Source of the DNA: Mycolicibacterium nivoides
GTDB lineage: Bacteria > Actinomycetota > Actinomycetes > Mycobacteriales > Mycobacteriaceae
NCBI RefSeq assembly: GCF_003855255.1
Contig: NZ_CP034072.1
Coordinates: forward strand, 1 to 64,000
Direction of reading: 5' to 3'
Length of the DNA stretch: 64,000 nucleotides
Both the position numbers and the translations under genes were made by a program. This document shows, piece by piece, positions 7,685 to 14,892 of the stretch; the first letter of the stretch is position 1; every line of letters starts with the position of its first letter. The notes beneath the pieces were generated by a model. That model did no database searches and was not told the DNA's origin. It saw only the letters and a list, made by a program, of their open reading frames with translations.

Positions 7685-8725
7685 ATGGCTCACCAACTCG
7701 ATTCCACCCGTGGCCGCGTCAGCTTCGCCGACTCGCAGACCGACGCCTGGCACCAGCTCGGCCAGCAAGTCGGCCACCTCATGACCTCGCAGGAGGTTCT
7801 GGAGGCCGCCCACCTCGCCCGATGGAACGTGCGCAAGGTGCCGTTGCAGGTCGCCCAGGATCCCATCGTGACCTCAGACGGCAGTGTCATCACCCCGGAC
7901 CCGCTGGTCGTCCCCGACCACTACGCCACCGTGCGCGATAACCCCATCATCCCCGGGCAGATCGACGTACTGGGTGTCGTCGGCAGCAAGTATCAGCCCC
8001 TGCAGAACGAGGCCTCGTGCGACTTCCTGACCGCCCTCATCGATGAGAGCGGCGCAGTGTTTGAGACCGCCGGCGCCCTCAATGGCGGCCGCCAAACGTT
8101 CGTCACCTTGAAGTTGCCCGAAACCATGGTGTTCGACGGCAAAGACGGCTCGAAAGACCGCACCGACCTGTATATCGCCGCGCTGAACTCACACGACGGC
8201 AGCGCAGCGTTCCGCGGCATCGTGACCCCAGTCCGCGTGGTGTGCGCCAACACCCAGACCGCAGCGATTCGCGAAGCCAAAGCCAGTTTCGCGATCCGCC
8301 ACACCGGCAGCGCCCGCATCGCCATTCAGCAAGCCCGCGAGGCCCTGAGGCTGGCGTGGCGCTACCTCGACGTGTTCCAGGCCGAGGCCGCCCACCTCTA
8401 CACGACGCCGATGGACACCGACGAGGTCCACGCCTTCGCCAACCGCCTGGTCGACGTCGACGGCGCAACCAGCCTGGCAGCCAAGAACGCTCGCCGCGAA
8501 CAAGCCAGCGGCATCGTCAAACTGTGGGTGTCCTCCCCCACCGTCGCACCGATCGCTGGAACCCGCTGGGGCGCATACAACGCGGTCACCGAGTACGTCG
8601 ACCACCACGCCAAAGTCCGCGGCCGCGGCAACCCCGAAGCAGTCCGCGCGCTACGGGCGGTGACCCTGGGCAGTAGTGCCCAGACGCTCAAGTCCAATGC
8701 GTTCATGATGCTGCAAACCCTCTGA
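7685..8725 (+). CDS. DUF932 (phage/plasmid-like TIGR03299) protein
   Basis: A 346-aa protein matching the DUF932 phage/plasmid-like family by its pattern: a tail-like N-terminus DAWHQLGQQV, VVGSKYQPLQNEASCDFLTA, then FVTLKLPETM, NSHDGSAAFRGIVTPVRVVC and SFAIRHTGSARIAI. The biochemical role of the family is unknown. Members sit on plasmids and conjugative elements of actinobacteria near ParB-like and relaxase genes, as here. The upstream open frame is the structured leader; ATG 7685 with AAAGG is the start. Confidence 0.8.
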   Translation: MAHQLDSTRGRVSFADSQTDAWHQLGQQVGHLMTSQEVLEAAHLARWNVRKVPLQVAQDPIVTSDGSVITPDPLVVPDHYATVRDNPIIPGQIDVLGVVGSKYQPLQNEASCDFLTALIDESGAVFETAGALNGGRQTFVTLKLPETMVFDGKDGSKDRTDLYIAALNSHDGSAAFRGIVTPVRVVCANTQTAAIREAKASFAIRHTGSARIAIQQAREALRLAWRYLDVFQAEAAHLYTTPMDTDEVHAFANRLVDVDGATSLAAKNARREQASGIVKLWVSSPTVAPIAGTRWGAYNAVTEYVDHHAKVRGRGNPEAVRALRAVTLGSSAQTLKSNAFMMLQTL

Positions 8726-8736
8726 CCGGAACAGTC

Positions 8737-8768
8737 CGGGCCCGCCGCGCAGCCAGCCGGCGGGCCCG
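8737..8768 (+). terminator. Hairpin after the DUF932 gene
   Basis: CGGGCCCGCC (8737-8746) pairs perfectly with GGCGGGCCCG (8759-8768), 11 bp after the DUF932 stop. There is no T-run, so it is a mycobacterial-type hairpin terminator or an RNA-stability structure. Confidence 0.55.
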
Positions 8769-9261
8769 CGACTCTCGGCCGACCACCGTGCGGAAACGCC
8801 TCCGGCGCTACCGATCTTTCACGCCACAGATCCATCACCGATTCGCCCGAAACAAGTAATTCGCGGCGCACCATCACAAACAAACAGCTCCCCGTTTCTG
8901 CAGTCGAAATTATGCGCTTGTTTCGGCGACTCCATGCAAGGCCATCGGCTCCGCATTCGCTGCGACCTCCGGCGCGAAAACTTTTCCGAGACGCTCGCTG
9001 CGCTCACTGAAAACTTTCCGCCCGAAACCTTGCACTACACGCCGCAACCAGCGATAACAAGCCTGCCAGAAACGGAAAAAGAATGGCAGCACACTACCCA
9101 TGATCAGGTGCGGGACGCATCGGAACGTAAGTAAGAATGGAGGCTGATAAACGATAGGAAAACGCAACAAAGTTCTTTTGAATAGGTGTGGCATAACCCT
9201 ATATCTGCCAGTAGAATCAGTGAATATAAACCCCGCCAAATCAATTTAACGGAGGCCTGAA
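8769..9261 (+). other. Unusually A/T-rich intergenic stretch before nrdH
   Basis: About 490 bp with no convincing gene and much lower GC than its surroundings from about 8850. It holds a repeat-like block around 8970-9020 in which GAAAACTTTT and GAAAACTTTCC flank GCTCGCTGCGCTC, the same loop word as in the leaders upstream. A possible promoter is TTGAAT (9178) with TATATC (9200) at a 16-bp spacing. The minus-strand frame through it is low-complexity and is rejected as a gene. Confidence 0.45.
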
Positions 9262-9501
9262 ATGTCGCAAATTACCGTCTACACCAAGCCCGCGTGCGTT
9301 CAATGCAACGCGACCTACAAGGCTCTCGACAAGCAGGGCATCGCGTACGAGAAAGTTGACATCACCCTCGACAGCGAAGCCCGTGACTACGTCATGGCAC
9401 TGGGTTACCTCCAGGCTCCCGTGGTTGTCGCCGGCGGCCAGCACTGGTCGGGATTCCGGCCCGACCGCATCAAGGCCGTGGCCGAGATGGCAGTGGCCTG
9501 A
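9262..9501 (+). CDS. nrdH: NrdH-type glutaredoxin-like redoxin
   Basis: A 79-aa thioredoxin-fold protein with the redox pair C12-V-Q-C15 after TKPA, and the NrdH signature WSGFRPDRIK near the end. NrdH reduces class Ib ribonucleotide reductase and is itself reduced by thioredoxin reductase. The start is well supported by ACGGAGG. No nrdI, nrdE or nrdF lies nearby, so this copy is an accessory one. It leads a run of genes with short gaps or 4-bp overlaps (9547 to 11651). Confidence 0.92.
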   Translation: MSQITVYTKPACVQCNATYKALDKQGIAYEKVDITLDSEARDYVMALGYLQAPVVVAGGQHWSGFRPDRIKAVAEMAVA

Positions 9502-9546
9502 CGGCCCGCCGCCACATGGCCAATCCAGTGAAAGGACCTTAACGAC

Positions 9547-9828
9547 ATGACAATTCACCCACTGCCCACCGTCACCGACTACGATGAGCACGCCGAACTG
9601 GTCGACCGCACACGCGCGACGCTTCTCACCGAGCTCGCCGACGGTATCTCCTCGTTTCAGCGTGCCTGCGAACAACTGGCCCAGCTGCGCGGACCAGTCG
9701 AAGACTCCGACTTCGTCGAAGGCCGTGACGGCCGCGACGTCGCCCAGTTCCTCGACGACGGCATCCGGATCGGCCGCGCTGCCTACGCCGTTGTGCACAC
9801 CATCATCGACAAGGAGATCCCGCGATGA
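9547..9828 (+). CDS. Small helical protein, paralogue of the 17473 gene
   Basis: A 93-aa acidic, helical protein of unknown function. Its C-terminal half (DSDFVEGRDGRDVAQFLDDG, then RAAYAVVHTI) matches DSAYVEGPQGADVASFINDS and RAAYAIAHPI of the protein encoded at 17473, so the two are paralogues within this element. The stop overlaps the next start by ATGA, so translation is probably coupled to the DnaB N-terminal-like gene. No enzyme motif is visible. Confidence 0.7.
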   Translation: MTIHPLPTVTDYDEHAELVDRTRATLLTELADGISSFQRACEQLAQLRGPVEDSDFVEGRDGRDVAQFLDDGIRIGRAAYAVVHTIIDKEIPR

Positions 9829-10466
9829 ACCCGAGTGTCGTACAGACCCTCGAACCGGGGACCGCGGTGTCTGGCGATGACTCTTGGCTGCGACTCAGCG
9901 ACAGCGACCTCGAGGAGCGCCCCACCGACGACTGGCGCGCCGAGGCATTCGTTGAGCAGACCGAACCCCAACACCAGCTGATCGGCGCCCTGTTGTGGCT
10001 GTCCGCAACCCGTGTCCGCGCCATCCTCGAGTTGGTTCCCAACACCGCGATCTGGCGACCCCGCGCCCGCTGGGCATACCAACTCATCCGCACACTCGTC
10101 GCCGCCGGCCACGATCCCGACCCCGTCGCCGTGCTCGACCTGGCGCGCACCCAGCCCAGCACAATCGCGCTGTGCCCCGATCGGCCGCCTACCGCACATC
10201 AACTCAAAGGCCTGGCCATCTACTTGTTCGACGCCTACCAGGACGCCATCGCGCCACGAGAGAACGCCGGCCAGTACGCCCGCGACGTTCTGGATGCCGC
10301 CTACCGCAACGCCTTCCACGACCACGCGATCCGGATGCAGGAACTCGCCGAATGCGACGTCGAACGCGAACTGCTCACCCAGCTGTTCATCGACACCCGC
10401 AACGACCTTGCCAACCTGCGGCGCCGCGCCGAGGCCGCAGCCAAGCCCGGATGGGACACGCCATGA
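9825..10466 (+). CDS. DnaB N-terminal-domain-like protein
   Basis: A 213-aa protein resembling the N-terminal domain of replicative helicase DnaB: EQTEPQHQLIGALLWLSA, then RPRARWAYQLIRTLVAAGHD and DPVAVLDLA. The helical layout and the 'A/H..iy..i..L...G..vD...v' pattern fit. There is no RecA-like ATPase part, so it may compete with or recruit DnaB or primase during element replication. It is bracketed by ATGA overlaps on both sides (9825 and 10463), which implies co-translation with its neighbours. Confidence 0.65.
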   Translation: MNPSVVQTLEPGTAVSGDDSWLRLSDSDLEERPTDDWRAEAFVEQTEPQHQLIGALLWLSATRVRAILELVPNTAIWRPRARWAYQLIRTLVAAGHDPDPVAVLDLARTQPSTIALCPDRPPTAHQLKGLAIYLFDAYQDAIAPRENAGQYARDVLDAAYRNAFHDHAIRMQELAECDVERELLTQLFIDTRNDLANLRRRAEAAAKPGWDTP

Positions 10467-10636
10467 CCGCCCCAATGCCCGACGCTGCGATCCTGCGCAA
10501 CACCGCGGCCGCCGTCGCCGTCATCCACCGCCACCGGGCCGCCGCCTCGACCGCCGGCACCTGGCTCGAAACGTTCAGTGTCCGCGCCCAACGGCACGCC
10601 GAACGTCATCTTCGCCGCCGCCGGAGGACCGCGTGA
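10463..10636 (+). CDS. Small basic protein, translationally coupled
   Basis: A 57-aa protein with a highly basic end (RHAERHLRRRRRTA). ATG 10463 overlaps the previous stop by 4 bp, and its own stop overlaps the GTG start of the protease (GTGA at 10633-10636). The tight coupling on both sides is the main support for it being real. No domain is recognised; the basic tail suggests nucleic-acid or membrane-surface contact. Confidence 0.5.
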   Translation: MTAPMPDAAILRNTAAAVAVIHRHRAAASTAGTWLETFSVRAQRHAERHLRRRRRTA

Positions 10637-11304
10637 AACCCTCCCGCCTCATCGCGGCGATCGCCACCGCGGCCGCGGCCCTGGCCACCGTTCCCGCAGC
10701 TCCTGCTGCAGCCGCGCTGCAGCTGGTCGAGCCCGGTGACCGCCTCGAAACCGCCAGCAACGCATGCACCCTCGGCTGGGTCTACATCGGCGACGACAAG
10801 AACACCTACGCCATCACCGCCGGACACTGCGCCACCCGCCCCGGCGAAACCATCCGAGACCAATACAGCGGCGCCACAGGCACATTCATCCGCACCCTGG
10901 TCGACCCGCCCGGCATCGGCGGAGCCGACTACGGACTCATCGACTTCGGCCTACGCACCCTTCCCGTGCCGTTCGTCGACGACCAACCCGTAACCGCTAA
11001 CAGCCACCCCAAGCCCCGGCCCGGACAGAAAGTGTGCCGCGCCGGCATCACCACCGGCATCGTATGCGGAGAAGTCACCCGCAGCTTCGGCGACCACCAG
11101 TACCTCACCGTCGGTATGACCCCAACCATCGGCGGCGACTCCGGTGGCCCCGTGTGGACCACCGACACCGGCGACGGAACAGTTCACGTCATCGGCATCT
11201 GGCTCGGCGGCCGCACCACCATCGCCGGCGGAAACTTCGGCCGATTCGCCAGCCTCAGCGACGCACTCAACGCCATCGGCACCCCACCGATCAGCCCCCA
11301 GTGA
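10633..11304 (+). CDS. Secreted chymotrypsin-like serine protease
   Basis: A 223-aa protein. A Sec signal peptide (residues 1-28, Ala-rich, ending PAAPAAA) is followed by a trypsin-fold domain with the full triad: H65 in ITAGHC, D99 in GADYGLIDF and S170 in GGDSGGPVW. Four cysteines (45, 66, 135, 145) are placed for two disulfides. GTG 10633 overlaps the preceding stop, so it is co-translated with a replication-like protein. A secreted protease on a mobile element could remodel the donor or recipient surface; that is inference. Confidence 0.85.
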   Translation: MKPSRLIAAIATAAAALATVPAAPAAAALQLVEPGDRLETASNACTLGWVYIGDDKNTYAITAGHCATRPGETIRDQYSGATGTFIRTLVDPPGIGGADYGLIDFGLRTLPVPFVDDQPVTANSHPKPRPGQKVCRAGITTGIVCGEVTRSFGDHQYLTVGMTPTIGGDSGGPVWTTDTGDGTVHVIGIWLGGRTTIAGGNFGRFASLSDALNAIGTPPISPQ

Positions 11305-11318
11305 CCACAGGAGCGCAA

Positions 11319-11651
11319 GTGAGTCGAGTTGTCGAAAGTCAGCCGCTGCCAGACGGCACCCACGAGGCCGGCCGGCACCCACGCAGGATCTTCGCCCGGG
11401 TGCTGCGACCAGCTGGAACCGTAGTGACGTCGGCTGGCCAATTCGTGGCGATCGCCGCATGCATGGTCCTCGCCGCCGCCCCGATGTCGTCGACGATCAC
11501 GAAACCCTTCGCGGTTACGCTGGCCGCCTGCACGATTGTGCTCGTCGGTGCGCTACTCGTGCACTTGGCCGACCGACTCGTGGGCCGGATTACTCACGAC
11601 GATAGCCACCGGCCGAGTCCCAAGCTCATCGAACGTGGAGGTCGAGGCTGA
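11319..11651 (+). CDS. Small membrane protein
   Basis: A 110-aa protein with two hydrophobic helices, near residues 38-56 (FVAIAACMVLAAAPM) and 62-80 (FAVTLAACTIVLVGALLV), and charged ends. GTG 11319 has CAGGAG at the right distance and follows the protease stop by 14 bp, so it closes the operon. The intrinsic terminator at 11681 lies 30 bp downstream. No family is recognised; it may partner the secreted protease. Confidence 0.6.
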   Translation: MSRVVESQPLPDGTHEAGRHPRRIFARVLRPAGTVVTSAGQFVAIAACMVLAAAPMSSTITKPFAVTLAACTIVLVGALLVHLADRLVGRITHDDSHRPSPKLIERGGRG

Positions 11652-11680
11652 GCCTCACCGCCCGGCTCTAACAGCTCGCT

Positions 11681-12054
11681 GGCCCGGCCGGCCCCGCTCG
11701 GGGTTGGCCGGGTCTTTTCGTGTTCCGGTGTGGTTGTGGTGGCGGCGCACTAGGTGCGACCGCCAGATAGCCCACCTACGGCGGGCTTTCGGGTTGGCAG
11801 CCTACTCACCTTCTTTTGCCTGTCAGCGTGTCTCAGTCTGACCGGCAGGGACCCGTCACGGTCAACCCACACGCGCGCTGGTGTCCGCCGGCCGAGTGAC
11901 CGTTTCGGCCCTATCAAGCTCGCTGCCGCTCGCGGGCCGAAACCCCGGCTCCCACCATCACGCGCTCTTCGGGGATTGACCGCGCCACCCTGCCGGTCCC
12001 CCTGATCCACACGCCAACCGGCGCAACCACTCCCGACCCGAACGGAGAAAAACC
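11681..12054 (+). repeat. Leader repeat L1 (type I)
   Basis: First of seven related leaders. In order it holds a terminator hairpin (GGCCCGGCC...GGCCGGGTC then TTTT), hairpin H2 (GGCGGCGCAC-TAG-GTGCGACCGCC), H3 (AGCCC-loop-GGGCT near 11777), H4 (GTTTCGGCCC 11902-11911 with GGGCCGAAAC 11934-11943, loop ending GCTGCCGCTCGC), a CCCCG/CGGGG stem, then GGAG and ATG. From about 11808 to 12066 it is nearly identical to L5 and L7, including the first codons of the gene. Confidence 0.85.
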
Positions 12055-12615
12055 ATGTCCAAAACCGAGATCACCGCGGCCGAGATGGGCCAGCCCACCG
12101 CCATCATCGCGAACTCCTTCATTCGCCTGCGCAGCACCCAGCGCGCCGACCTCACGGTCCACCACGCCCGTACCCGCAACGTCCGAGTCACTCTCGCCTG
12201 GGGTGGTGTCCTCATGACCTTCCTGAATGCCCAAGCAGCACAAGGTGTCCGCGAAGCCCTGTCGGCCGCACGCCCGACCATGGTGAACCTGCCCGTCGAC
12301 CTGGGCGCGCCCCAACCGACGGACGAAGACCCCTACGACCGGCCCACCATCGCGATCGACTGGACTCAACGCCCCACCTACGCCGTCATGCCGCGCGAGA
12401 GCCAACCGCAGCCCCACTACCGCATCGCCCGATGGACCGACGTCTACCTCGGGTCGCTCACCTTCCAGATCCTCGACCGCGCCGCGTTCGACTCCACCAT
12501 GGACATCCTCGAACTCGCGCACCACACCGCGATCGCCGTCTGCCTCGACGGCGAACAACACCGCGCAGACCCCACCACCGCCGGGTACCGAGCACTCGCC
12601 GACAACCCGCACTAG
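12055..12615 (+). CDS. Orphan protein downstream of L1
   Basis: A 186-aa soluble protein with no recognised domain. It begins MSKT, and those four codons belong to the shared leader repeat (also at 16795). A central stretch LTVHHARTRNVRVTLAWGGV looks like beta strands. Its composition is typical of the small cassette genes in this region. The stop is followed at once by a DnaA-box-like sequence. It is supported by leader, ribosome-binding site GGAG and steady third-position GC, not by homology. Confidence 0.6.
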   Translation: MSKTEITAAEMGQPTAIIANSFIRLRSTQRADLTVHHARTRNVRVTLAWGGVLMTFLNAQAAQGVREALSAARPTMVNLPVDLGAPQPTDEDPYDRPTIAIDWTQRPTYAVMPRESQPQPHYRIARWTDVYLGSLTFQILDRAAFDSTMDILELAHHTAIAVCLDGEQHRADPTTAGYRALADNPH

Positions 12616-12654
12616 TTATCCACAGGACACCCGCGAGGGTCGCAGTTGTCCACA
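12616..12654 (+). promoter_or_regulatory. Pair of DnaA boxes
   Basis: TTATCCACA (12616-12624, the canonical bacterial DnaA box) and TTGTCCACA (12646-12654, the mycobacterial form) lie in the same orientation. Their starts are 30 bp apart, about three helical turns. They occupy the 90-bp gap before the gene at 12706. They could mark a replication origin of the element or a DnaA-controlled promoter. Confidence 0.55.
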
Positions 12655-12705
12655 ACCGGACCTGCGGCCCTCGACGGGCCCGCGCAGAGGCGCGACGATA
12701 GCCCC

Positions 12706-12984
12706 ATGACGACCTGGACCCTGACCACCAGCGACGACACGAGCGAACGAGTAACCATCGGATCCGACGCCGATCCGCTTCGCGGCCGCCGCCAGCTCGT
12801 GGCCGCCGCCCAGAGCCAAATCCACCAGGGCGCAGCGGGAACACCCCGCTACGTCCTGCAGCAGGACGACGACCTCGTCGCCATCATCCAAACCGGCTAC
12901 ACCGACACCGGTTCACCCGATCACGCCGGCGCCGCCGAGATGCTGAACCATCTTGATCACCCGCGAAATCCATTCGAGTACTGA
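12706..12984 (+). CDS. Small orphan protein after the DnaA boxes
   Basis: A 92-aa soluble protein (MTTWTLTTSDDTSERVTIG...). The body has a predicted beta-alpha-beta character (YVLQQDDDLVAIIQTGY) and an acidic end. There is no long leader repeat upstream; instead the gene follows the two DnaA boxes. A terminator hairpin begins 12 bp after the stop. No family is recognised. Confidence 0.55.
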   Translation: MTTWTLTTSDDTSERVTIGSDADPLRGRRQLVAAAQSQIHQGAAGTPRYVLQQDDDLVAIIQTGYTDTGSPDHAGAAEMLNHLDHPRNPFEY

Positions 12985-12996
12985 GCAATCAAGCAC

Positions 12997-13395
12997 AGCC
13001 CAGCTGCCACCAGTTCACTGGCCGCTGGGCTTTTCTTTTGATCCGGCGGTAGGGGTGGTGCCGGCGCACTAAGTGCCGCCGGCAGATGGCCACCTACGGC
13101 GGCCCAAGTCCGTAGACACTCACCTTTATGCCTGTCAGCAGGTGCGCCCAGCGTAATCGTTGGGGCCCACCGCGGCTCAACCCACACCCGGGGCCGCACT
13201 ACGCAGGCCGAGTGACCCTTTCGGCCCAACGGGTGTGAATCCCCAAGGCGCTGCGCGCCGGCGATTCACCCCGGGCCGAAAGCCCTGCTGCGCCCCGGGC
13301 CCGGCCTCTTCGGAGTTGACCCACGGCACCCACCGATTCCGCCTGCACCTGTGCCAACCGGCACACACCGGCCACCGGAGCAGAACGGACACACC
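12997..13395 (+). repeat. Leader repeat L2 (divergent copy)
   Basis: It starts with a strong terminator, AGCCCAGC (12997-13004) with GCTGGGCT (13024-13031) and TTTTCTTTT. H2 reads GCCGGCGCAC-TAA-GTGCCGCCGGC and H3 GGCCACC-TAC-GGCGGCC. H4 is CTTTCGGCCC (13218-13227) with GGGCCGAAAG (13273-13282). The H4 closing pair is C-G where other copies have G-C, a compensatory flip. The H4 loop here is longer and carries its own hairpin (GGGTGTGAATC against GATTCACCCC). Confidence 0.8.
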
Positions 13396-13686
13396 ATGAC
13401 CATCAACAGCACCACCGCGGCGATCAGCGTGCAGCGCCCCACCATCCGGATGCGTCACATGAGCATGACGTGCGGCGGCGGCTTCGCCGACCGCCCCACC
13501 GAGACCACGTTCAGCGACGTCGACGGCGCGAACAACGTCCTCATCGCTCTCTCCAAGGAAAACGACCACGCCATGGGCGGAGTCATTCTCGAGCCTGACC
13601 TGTTCAGCCCTGTCACCGGCGCTTTCCACGTCGTCATCTACTGGGGCGCCACCTCCGACCGCTACCACCTCGACACCATCGACTAG
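13396..13686 (+). CDS. Orphan protein downstream of L2
   Basis: A 96-aa soluble protein of unknown function, with alternating strand-like segments (FSDVDGANNVLIALSKEND, FHVVIYWGATSDRYHLD). ATG 13396 follows the L2 leader and an AACGGA-type ribosome-binding site. A hairpin at 13703-13736 follows the stop. It reads as an independent monocistronic cassette. Confidence 0.55.
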   Translation: MTINSTTAAISVQRPTIRMRHMSMTCGGGFADRPTETTFSDVDGANNVLIALSKENDHAMGGVILEPDLFSPVTGAFHVVIYWGATSDRYHLDTID

Positions 13687-13702
13687 CGCCCTGACACCGC
13701 CC

Positions 13703-13736
13703 GTGCCCGGCCAGCCACCAGCAGCTGGCGGGGCAC
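13703..13736 (+). terminator. Hairpin between the 13396 and 13774 genes
   Basis: GTGCCCGGCCAGC (13703-13715) pairs with GCTGGCGGGGCAC (13724-13736) with one mismatch and an 8-nt loop. It has no T-run, so it may act as a terminator or as a partial attenuator before the next start. Confidence 0.45.
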
Positions 13737-13773
13737 AACCATCTCGACCACTGTCCCGAAGGGAACAAGACCG

Positions 13774-14124
13774 ATGACGCTCTACCTGCATCCGCACCCA
13801 GACGACTTCTGGGAACCACGCATCAAACACCCTCAGCCAGTCGACTGCATCAAACCCAAAGCCAAGGTCGACATCCGCGACGGCGTCAAATGGATCACCT
13901 ACCACGACGACCTGGGCCACGGCCGGCGCAAGAAACCAGTGATCGTCGAGATGCCCCAAGACGCGGCCACCAAGTCATGCCACGAAGGCCGCCACCACCA
14001 ATGCAACCACCGCCGCGGAGCTCGCCATGAAGGCGGCGTATTCCTGTCGGTGCGGCCGATGTTCAGATGGCGATGCGGCTGCCTGTGTCACAACCACCCC
14101 GAGCGAATCGGCCTGCTGTTCTGA
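13774..14124 (+). CDS. Small Cys/His-rich protein, possible zinc binder
   Basis: A 116-aa protein whose C-terminal half is rich in metal ligands: CHEGRHHQCNHRRGARHEGG and then RWRCGCLCHNH. Three or four Cys plus several His over 45 residues suggest a zinc-ribbon-like fold. The N-terminal half is basic and hydrophilic (KPKAKVDIRDGVKWITYHDD). The ribosome-binding site GAAGGGA precedes ATG 13774. No family is recognised. Confidence 0.6.
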   Translation: MTLYLHPHPDDFWEPRIKHPQPVDCIKPKAKVDIRDGVKWITYHDDLGHGRRKKPVIVEMPQDAATKSCHEGRHHQCNHRRGARHEGGVFLSVRPMFRWRCGCLCHNHPERIGLLF

Positions 14125-14139
14125 CCATCTCGAATCCGG

Positions 14140-14524
14140 GCCCGGCCAGGTTCTCCCCGTGGGAGCTTGGTCGGGCTTTCTTTTTGATCCGGCGGTTGTG
14201 GTGGTGGCGGCGCACGCGGTGCGGCCGTCAGATAGCCCACCTACGGCGGGCTTTCGGGTTGGCAGCCCACTCACCTTTTTAGCCGTCAGCAGGGGCGCCA
14301 AGCGTAATCGGGCCGGGGCCCGTCGAGGTCAACCCACGCCCGAGCTGGTGTCCGCCGGCCGGGTGACCGTTTCGGCCCTATCAAGCTCGCTGCCGCTCGC
14401 GGGCCGAAACCCCGGCTCCCACCACCCCGAGCTCTTCGGGGTTGACATCGCCACCCAGCCGATTGACCGCACCCCCAGCGCTGACCGGCGCAACCAGTCA
14501 CCACACCAAACGGAAGGACCAACC
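14140..14524 (+). repeat. Leader repeat L3 (type II)
   Basis: It begins with terminator GCCCGGCCAGG...CTTGGTCGGGC followed by TTTCTTTTT (14140-14185), then H2 (14206-14228), H3 AGCCCACC...GGCGGGCT (14234-14252), and H4 GTTTCGGCCC (14369-14378) with GGGCCGAAAC (14401-14410). A CCCCGAGCTCTTCGGGG hairpin and a 3' block containing CCCCAGCGCTGACCGGCGCA follow. L3 and L6 are near-identical over roughly 300 bp although their genes are unrelated. Confidence 0.85.
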
Positions 14525-14797
14525 ATGACCGCACAGATCACCGACCCCTGGGCCACCACCGACCACGACCCCATCAGCATCGTTGCCTCCGCCACCGCAG
14601 CCACCCTTGAAGAGGCCCGCTCCGACATCCACGCCGCCAACGCTGCGATCGACGATCCCCACCGGCGCAACCAGTACGCCCTCTCCGCACGAGACAACGC
14701 CGTCACCGTGCTCCTGGCTGGCGACGCCAATCCCGACGAGCTCCGCCACGCCGAGCACTACCTGGCCGATGCAGAAGCGATCATCGCCAACCCCTGA
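14525..14797 (+). CDS. Small helical orphan protein downstream of L3
   Basis: A 90-aa acidic, almost entirely helical protein (ATLEEARSDIHAANAAIDD, then ELRHAEHYLADAEAIIANP). ATG 14525 has GGAAGGA before it. The frame is open far upstream through the leader, but that part is repeat sequence and not conserved as protein. No family is recognised; two-helix proteins of this type often act through protein-protein contacts. Confidence 0.55.
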   Translation: MTAQITDPWATTDHDPISIVASATAATLEEARSDIHAANAAIDDPHRRNQYALSARDNAVTVLLAGDANPDELRHAEHYLADAEAIIANP

Positions 14798-14803
14798 ACC
14801 CAC

Positions 14804-14848
14804 GGTGCCCCGGGGTCGTGCCGAGCAATCCGCGGCCCCGGGCGCACC
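14804..14848 (+). terminator. Hairpin between the 14525 and 14893 genes
   Basis: GGTGCCCCGGGG (14804-14815) pairs with CCCCGGGCGCACC (14836-14848) with one bulge and a 20-nt loop, starting 7 bp after the upstream stop. It has no T-run. Confidence 0.4.
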
Positions 14849-14892
14849 ACCAAACCCACACCAGCACAGCCATTACCACGAAGGAGATCATC

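Noticed and set aside
8910..9239. Minus-strand 109-codon frame with FSERSERLGKVFA
   Set aside because: It comes from the repeat block and A/T-rich island, has no ribosome-binding site or domain, and antisense-type composition.
11754..12005. Repeated plus-strand frame inside L1, L5 and L7 encoding ...RFGPIKLAAARGPKPRL...
   Set aside because: It lies wholly in the leader repeat. In L3, L4, L6 and L2 the same region is shifted in frame or has different residues while the hairpins are kept, so selection acts on RNA structure and not on protein.
11681..12054. Leaders as cobalamin or other known riboswitches
   Set aside because: I could not find a B12 box or other class consensus, and the downstream genes share no metabolic theme.
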